DNA of 64,000 nt from the NCBI GenBank assembly GCA_900546615.1, contig URDJ01000006.1, positions 17,944 through 81,943 on the forward strand, given 5' to 3'. Of the stretch, positions 60,823 through 64,000 are shown one piece after another. Position 1 is the first letter of the stretch. Every line of letters begins with the position of its first letter. The notes beneath the pieces were generated by a model. The model was not told the DNA's origin. It made no database searches and was given only the letters and a program-made list of their open reading frames with translations. The position numbers were made by a program, and so were the translations under genes. The DNA comes from an uncultured Eubacteriales bacterium (GTDB lineage Bacteria; Bacillota; Clostridia; Oscillospirales; Oscillospiraceae).

Positions 60823-61101
60823 ATAGATAAAACCCGTGAACAGCTACTTAAACAAAGCGCAGATTTTGAACGGAAATTACGCCAAACCAAGCACCGCTAT
60901 CAACGTATTGAGCAACAAATTAAGTATCTCAAAGACGGCGAGCGCAAGAAACGTGCGCACCGGCTAATCATTAAGGGTGCGGTAATTGAGAGCGTCGCGC
61001 CATCCTTAAAAGACATGGGTGAGCGCGAGTTTTATGAGCTTGTGCAGCGCATCTTCGACCTGCCCGAAGTGAAAGCCATATTGCCAAAGGCTGGTGAGTG
61101 A
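60823..61101 (+). CDS. DUF3847-like protein with an apparent AUA start codon
   Basis: An open frame of 92 codons between the hairpin block and the relaxase gene. It begins IDKTREQLLKQSADFERKL, has a charged coiled-coil first half and GERKKRAHRLIIKGAVIESV near 48, then REFYELVQRIFDLPEVKAIL, which is the order of DUF3847 proteins that precede MobA/MobL genes in Clostridia. There is no ATG, GTG or TTG at its head: the frame opens after a TAA at 60796, and the codon 8 nt after AAGGAGG (60808-60814) is ATA at 60823. Either AUA is used as start or an ATG has mutated. The stop abuts the relaxase TTG. Confidence 0.72.
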   Translation: MDKTREQLLKQSADFERKLRQTKHRYQRIEQQIKYLKDGERKKRAHRLIIKGAVIESVAPSLKDMGEREFYELVQRIFDLPEVKAILPKAGE

Positions 61102-62529
61102 TTGGCGCTCTACCACTTCCACGCCGGGCAGATTAAGCGCAGCGCGGGGCGGTCGGCGGTCGAGTGCGCCGCCTATCGTGCTGGCGAGAAGCTGTACAGC
61201 GAATACTACGGCCTAACCAGCGACTACACACGCAAGGGCGGCGTAATGTTCGCTGAAATTTTGCTCCCGCCCCACGCGCCACGCGAGTACGCCGACAGGC
61301 AAACGCTCTGGAACGCGGTCGAGGAAGTCGAGCGTAACAAGAACGCTCAGCTCGCCTACAGCTTCGACATCGCGCTGCAAAACGAGTTTTCGCTCGACGA
61401 GAATATGCAGCTCGCTCGACAATTCCTGCTGGACAACTTCGTCTCGCGCGGCATGATTGCGGACTTTGCCGTCCATCAGCCAGATAAAGACGGTGGAATC
61501 GCTAACCCACACTTCCACGTCATGTGTCCAATTCGCCCGCTCAACCCCGACGGCACATGGGGTGCGAAGCAGCGGCGCGTCTACCGGGCCAATGGCAAGT
61601 TCGACGCTGTGCCGACCACGGACTGGGGCAAGCCTGAGACGCTTGAAGCGTGGCGCGAGGCATGGGCGGCGCTGTGCAACGCGAAGTTCGAGGAAAAGGG
61701 CATGACGTGCCGCATCGATTATCGCTCATACGAACGGCAGGGCATAGAGCAAGTGCCGACCGTTCACGAGGGCGTCGCCGTGCGTCAGATGGAGGCCAGG
61801 GGCATCGTGACCGACAAGGGAGAGCACAACCGGTGGATTCGTTCGGCGAGCGCGATGCTGCGGACGCTGGGAGATCGAATTAAGGCGCTTGTGGACTGGC
61901 TCAGCGACTCGCGCGTGAAGCTGGACAGACCTCACTCACCCTCCCTCGGTAGGCTCCTCGCAGACTACTATGACGCTCGCAACGCCGGTGCATGGAGCAA
62001 CAAGGCCAAGGTCGGCAACCTGAAACGTCTTACAAGCGCTATTGCCTATTTGAATGAGAACGGGTTACATACCCTTGACGACCTCGAAGCACGTCTCGAT
62101 TCGCTACATTCGTCGCTCGACGAGGTGAAAACCACGCTGGATGCCAACAAAAAGCGGTCTAAAGAGCTGCGCGACTGGCTGAGATACGCCGAGACGTACA
62201 AGCGTTTCAAGCCCTTACATGACCAACTCAGTGCGATAAAGTGGAAATCCAAACGCGAGCAGTTCAAGGCCGAGCACGAGAGCGAGCTGCGGCAGTTCTA
62301 CATGGCGCGGCGCAAGCTCCCCGGCGGTATACACACCGCCGACTGGCAGCGCGAGCTTGCAACGCTCAAGCGCGAGAGTGATGCTGCTTTCGCCAAGTAT
62401 AAGCATCTCCGCAACGAGCTGACGAAGCTGCTGGATGTGAAGTACTGCATCGACCGCGCGCTGAGCGCGAGAGAGGATGAAAATCGCAAAACGCGACTTT
62501 TGGGCAAGGATTACTCAGACAGAATGTAA
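61102..62529 (+). CDS. MobA/MobL-family relaxase
   Basis: A 475-residue conjugative relaxase that nicks oriT and stays bound to the transferred strand. The N-terminal 210 residues are the catalytic domain: LYHFHAGQIKRSAGRSAVECAAYRAGEKLY (family start with the active Tyr region), AYSFDIALQNEFSLDENMQLARQFLLDNF, and the metal-binding HxH in GIANPHFHVMCPIRPL near 138. The C-terminal half is coiled coil. The start is TTG directly after the DUF3847 stop. No type IV secretion genes are visible, so transfer would use a helper system. Confidence 0.94.
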   Translation: MALYHFHAGQIKRSAGRSAVECAAYRAGEKLYSEYYGLTSDYTRKGGVMFAEILLPPHAPREYADRQTLWNAVEEVERNKNAQLAYSFDIALQNEFSLDENMQLARQFLLDNFVSRGMIADFAVHQPDKDGGIANPHFHVMCPIRPLNPDGTWGAKQRRVYRANGKFDAVPTTDWGKPETLEAWREAWAALCNAKFEEKGMTCRIDYRSYERQGIEQVPTVHEGVAVRQMEARGIVTDKGEHNRWIRSASAMLRTLGDRIKALVDWLSDSRVKLDRPHSPSLGRLLADYYDARNAGAWSNKAKVGNLKRLTSAIAYLNENGLHTLDDLEARLDSLHSSLDEVKTTLDANKKRSKELRDWLRYAETYKRFKPLHDQLSAIKWKSKREQFKAEHESELRQFYMARRKLPGGIHTADWQRELATLKRESDAAFAKYKHLRNELTKLLDVKYCIDRALSAREDENRKTRLLGKDYSDRM

Positions 62530-62573
62530 GAAAGGAAAGTAACAAAGATCCCTCATGTTTCTGTGAGATTATC

Positions 62574-62602
62574 TTGAATGTATGCGCTCATACTGATATA
62601 AT
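62574..62602 (+). promoter_or_regulatory. Promoter of the restriction-modification cassette
   Basis: TTGAAT at 62574-62579, 17-bp spacer, TATAAT at 62597-62602, 34 bp before the controller ATG. Confidence 0.75.
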
Positions 62603-62635
62603 GTAAGCACATTCGACAGCAATGGGGATTTCGTT

Positions 62636-62845
62636 ATGTCAGTTAGCTATGATAAGTTGTGGAAATTGTTGATTGATAAGAAAATCAACAAAACAGAGTT
62701 GAAAGATGCTGCTGGCATAAGCTTTAATGTTTTGGCGAAAATGGGACGCAACGAGTATGTTTCAATGGAGAGCTTACATAAGATTTGCAAGACACTGTAT
62801 TGTGATATTGGCGAAATTGTGCAGTTTGCTGACAACAGTGAATAA
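62636..62845 (+). CDS. Small XRE-family regulator (controller-like) of the R-M cassette
   Basis: A 69-residue Cro/C1-type protein (YDKLWKLLIDKKINKTELKDAAGISFNVLAKMGRNEYVSMESLHKICKTLYCDIGEIVQF), made up almost only of the HTH domain. This YozG-like type often precedes DNA methyltransferases and may act as a controller that delays nuclease expression. It ends 49 nt before the methyltransferase. AT-rich, unlike host genes. Confidence 0.85.
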   Translation: MSVSYDKLWKLLIDKKINKTELKDAAGISFNVLAKMGRNEYVSMESLHKICKTLYCDIGEIVQFADNSE

Positions 62846-62894
62846 AACATCACGAAAGTTTCCACGTTTTCAGAGCATCAGGAGAGATTACTTA

Positions 62895-63881
62895 ATGCAG
62901 CAACCGTTGACTTGTGTTGAAATTTGTGCTGGAGCGGGTGGACAGGCTCTGGGCCTTGCTATGGCGGGCTTCGTCCACGTCGCCCTTGTGGAATATGAAG
63001 CTGACTATTGCAAAGTTTTGAAAGAAAACCGCCCGGAATGGAACGTCATTTGTGCCGATGTCCACGATTTTGATGGGCATCCATATAGAGGCGTAGATTT
63101 ACTTGCTGGCGGTGTTCCTTGCCCGCCCTTTTCTGTTGCGGGTAAACAACTCGGAAAAGATGATGAGCGCGACTTGTTCCCGGAGGCAATCCGGCTTATC
63201 GGCGAAATTAAACCTAGAGCCGTTATGCTGGAAAATGTGCGAGGCTTTTTAGACCCAGGATTCGATGAATATAGGAAACACATTTTTTCAAAAATCAAGA
63301 AATTGGGCTATGCTACTCATATCAAACTGCTAAACGCATCCAATTTTGGAGTTCCACAACTTAGACCAAGAGTTGTCATTATTGGAATTCGTAAAGACCA
63401 ACTTGGAGCATTTGCTTATCCGGAAGAAAAACCTGGCAGTGCTCCAACAGTAGGAACAGTATTATATGATTTAATGGCTGAAAACGGGTGGGAAAAAGCC
63501 AAGGAATGGGCAGCTCGTGCTGACAGGATTGCACCTACTTTAGTTGGTGGTTCAAAAAAACATGGAGGGCCTGACCTTGGCCCAACAAGGGCCAGAAATG
63601 CGTGGGCCGAACTTGGCATAGATGGCCGCGGGATTGCCGACGAGGCGCCGCCTGCTGGATTTGATGGAATGCCCCGATTAACCAGCCGCATGATGGCAAG
63701 AATTCAGGGGTTTCCGGATACATGGACTTTTGGAAAACGGAAAACGGCTGCTTGCCGAATGATTGGTAACGCTTTCCCCCCACCAGTTGCCAAAGCGGTA
63801 GGAGAACAAATTAAGGAGTGTCTTGAATATGGATGCGCTGATAGCAAATGCGAGATTCCGCTTTCACAAGCAGTTATTTGA
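62895..63881 (+). CDS. DNA (cytosine-5-)-methyltransferase
   Basis: A 328-residue C5 methyltransferase. Motif I is CVEICAGAGGQALGLAMAGF at residue 7, motif IV with the catalytic Cys is GGVPCPPFSVAGKQLG near 75, motif VI is VMLENVRGF near 112, motif VIII is QLRPRVVIIGIRK near 156, and motifs IX-X are RMMARIQGFPDTW and RMIGNAFPPPVAKAVGEQI. The short stretch between VIII and IX (about 175-260) is the target-recognition domain, so the site is probably short. The ATG at 62895 has GGAGA upstream; a longer in-frame start would overlap the controller gene. Confidence 0.94.
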   Translation: MQQPLTCVEICAGAGGQALGLAMAGFVHVALVEYEADYCKVLKENRPEWNVICADVHDFDGHPYRGVDLLAGGVPCPPFSVAGKQLGKDDERDLFPEAIRLIGEIKPRAVMLENVRGFLDPGFDEYRKHIFSKIKKLGYATHIKLLNASNFGVPQLRPRVVIIGIRKDQLGAFAYPEEKPGSAPTVGTVLYDLMAENGWEKAKEWAARADRIAPTLVGGSKKHGGPDLGPTRARNAWAELGIDGRGIADEAPPAGFDGMPRLTSRMMARIQGFPDTWTFGKRKTAACRMIGNAFPPPVAKAVGEQIKECLEYGCADSKCEIPLSQAVI

Positions 63882-64000
63882 ATCAAATACGTTAACTTTG
63901 ACTACAGCCGGTGTGGCGTCCAACGCCGATACTAGTAGCCGTGGCTCCAAGGCAATAGCCCGCAGGATTGTTGATATTCTGGTAGATGAGCAGCATCATG
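63829..64000 (+). CDS. Partial gene overlapping the methyltransferase, possible restriction endonuclease
   Basis: ATG at 63829 with AAGGAG 10 nt upstream opens a frame that stays open to the window end (57 codons seen): MDALIANARFRFHKQLFESN, then TAGVASNADTSSRGSKAIARRIVDILVDEQHH. It overlaps the methyltransferase 3' end by 53 nt. Location and overlap suggest the cognate endonuclease, but I do not recognise the family from this piece. Confidence 0.55.
   Translation, partial: MDALIANARFRFHKQLFESNTLTLTTAGVASNADTSSRGSKAIARRIVDILVDEQHH

Larger units (their letters stand above)
55863..64000 (+). mobile_element. Integrated mobilizable element, right end outside the window
   Basis: Starting after guaA, gene content, base composition and codon use change: repressor and membrane cargo, xis-like and integrase genes, RHH relaxosome protein, RepA-like ATPase, iteron/oriT block, DUF3847, MobA/MobL relaxase, and a restriction-modification cassette. 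There are no type IV secretion genes in the visible 8.1 kb, so it appears mobilizable rather than self-conjugative, with the caveat that the right end is not seen. Confidence 0.85.

Noticed and set aside
63900..64000. Right attachment site of the mobile element
   Set aside because: No copy of the guaA 3' end (ATCGAGTGGGAATGA) occurs up to the window edge.

Overview
The window is 64 kb of GC-rich (roughly 60-65%) DNA from a low-salt, anaerobic-type Firmicute. Gene order (smc-ftsY, nadD/yqeK-LCP-rsfS-leuS, comEC-holA, nrdR), sporadic GTG/TTG starts, sigma-A promoters of the TTGACA-17-TATAAT type, and families such as KamA, Ptb-like phosphate acyltransferase, DUF421/DUF4363, DUF3784 and a chorion-like Cys-rich microprotein point to the class Clostridia, most likely an uncultured member of the Oscillospirales. 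The species is an inference; nothing here names it.

Layout. 1-9.3 kb is a compact housekeeping operon: smc (cut by the window edge), ftsY, rdgB, yhbY, a nadD-yqeK fusion, an LCP cell-wall ligase, rsfS, leuS, then rpsU on its own promoter. 9.3-16.6 kb holds signalling genes: a BlaI-type repressor with a very large M56 peptidase that ends in S-layer-homology domains (minus strand), and a divergent two-component system. 16.6-30 kb mixes a KamA-family radical SAM enzyme, an OGG-type glycosylase, an XRE membrane regulator, guaB, a sirtuin-tagA-tmk-fau operon, a 44-residue Cys-rich protein on the minus strand, mltG, a ptb-like gene, alaS and hit. 30-38 kb is accessory: an AT-rich XRE/SLOG pair, a solute-binding lipoprotein and a decayed paralogue, an ABC-F ATPase behind an apparent attenuator, and a flavodoxin-CMD-cupin operon divergent from a LysR gene. 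38.9-55.9 kb returns to core functions: ackA, tmcAL, a complete LIV amino-acid ABC transporter, comEC-holA-rnmV, nrdR, a GNAT gene, DUF3784, a fluoride riboswitch controlling a CLC-F antiporter, DUF421/DUF4363 and a GMP synthase ATP-pyrophosphatase.

From the 3' end of guaA (about 55.85 kb) to the right edge lies an integrated mobilizable element. It has a two-gene minus-strand lysogeny-like module (XRE repressor plus membrane protein), mirror-image divergent promoters with a shared operator, a 12-codon leader ORF, an excisionase-like protein, a tyrosine integrase, a ribbon-helix-helix relaxosome protein, a RepA-like ATPase, a 440-bp non-coding block with seven 9-bp iterons, a row of AAA-loop hairpins and a MobQ-like oriT, a DUF3847 gene that seems to start with AUA, a MobA/MobL relaxase, and a restriction-modification cassette (controller, C5 methyltransferase, and the start of an overlapping gene) that runs off the window. 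The far attachment site is not in view.

The strongest candidates for undescribed biology are the non-coding block and AUA-started gene of the mobile element, the M56 peptidase/SLH fusion with its duplicated sensor module, the ABC-F leader and the Cys-rich microprotein. All function calls come from reading motifs by eye; no database search was run.
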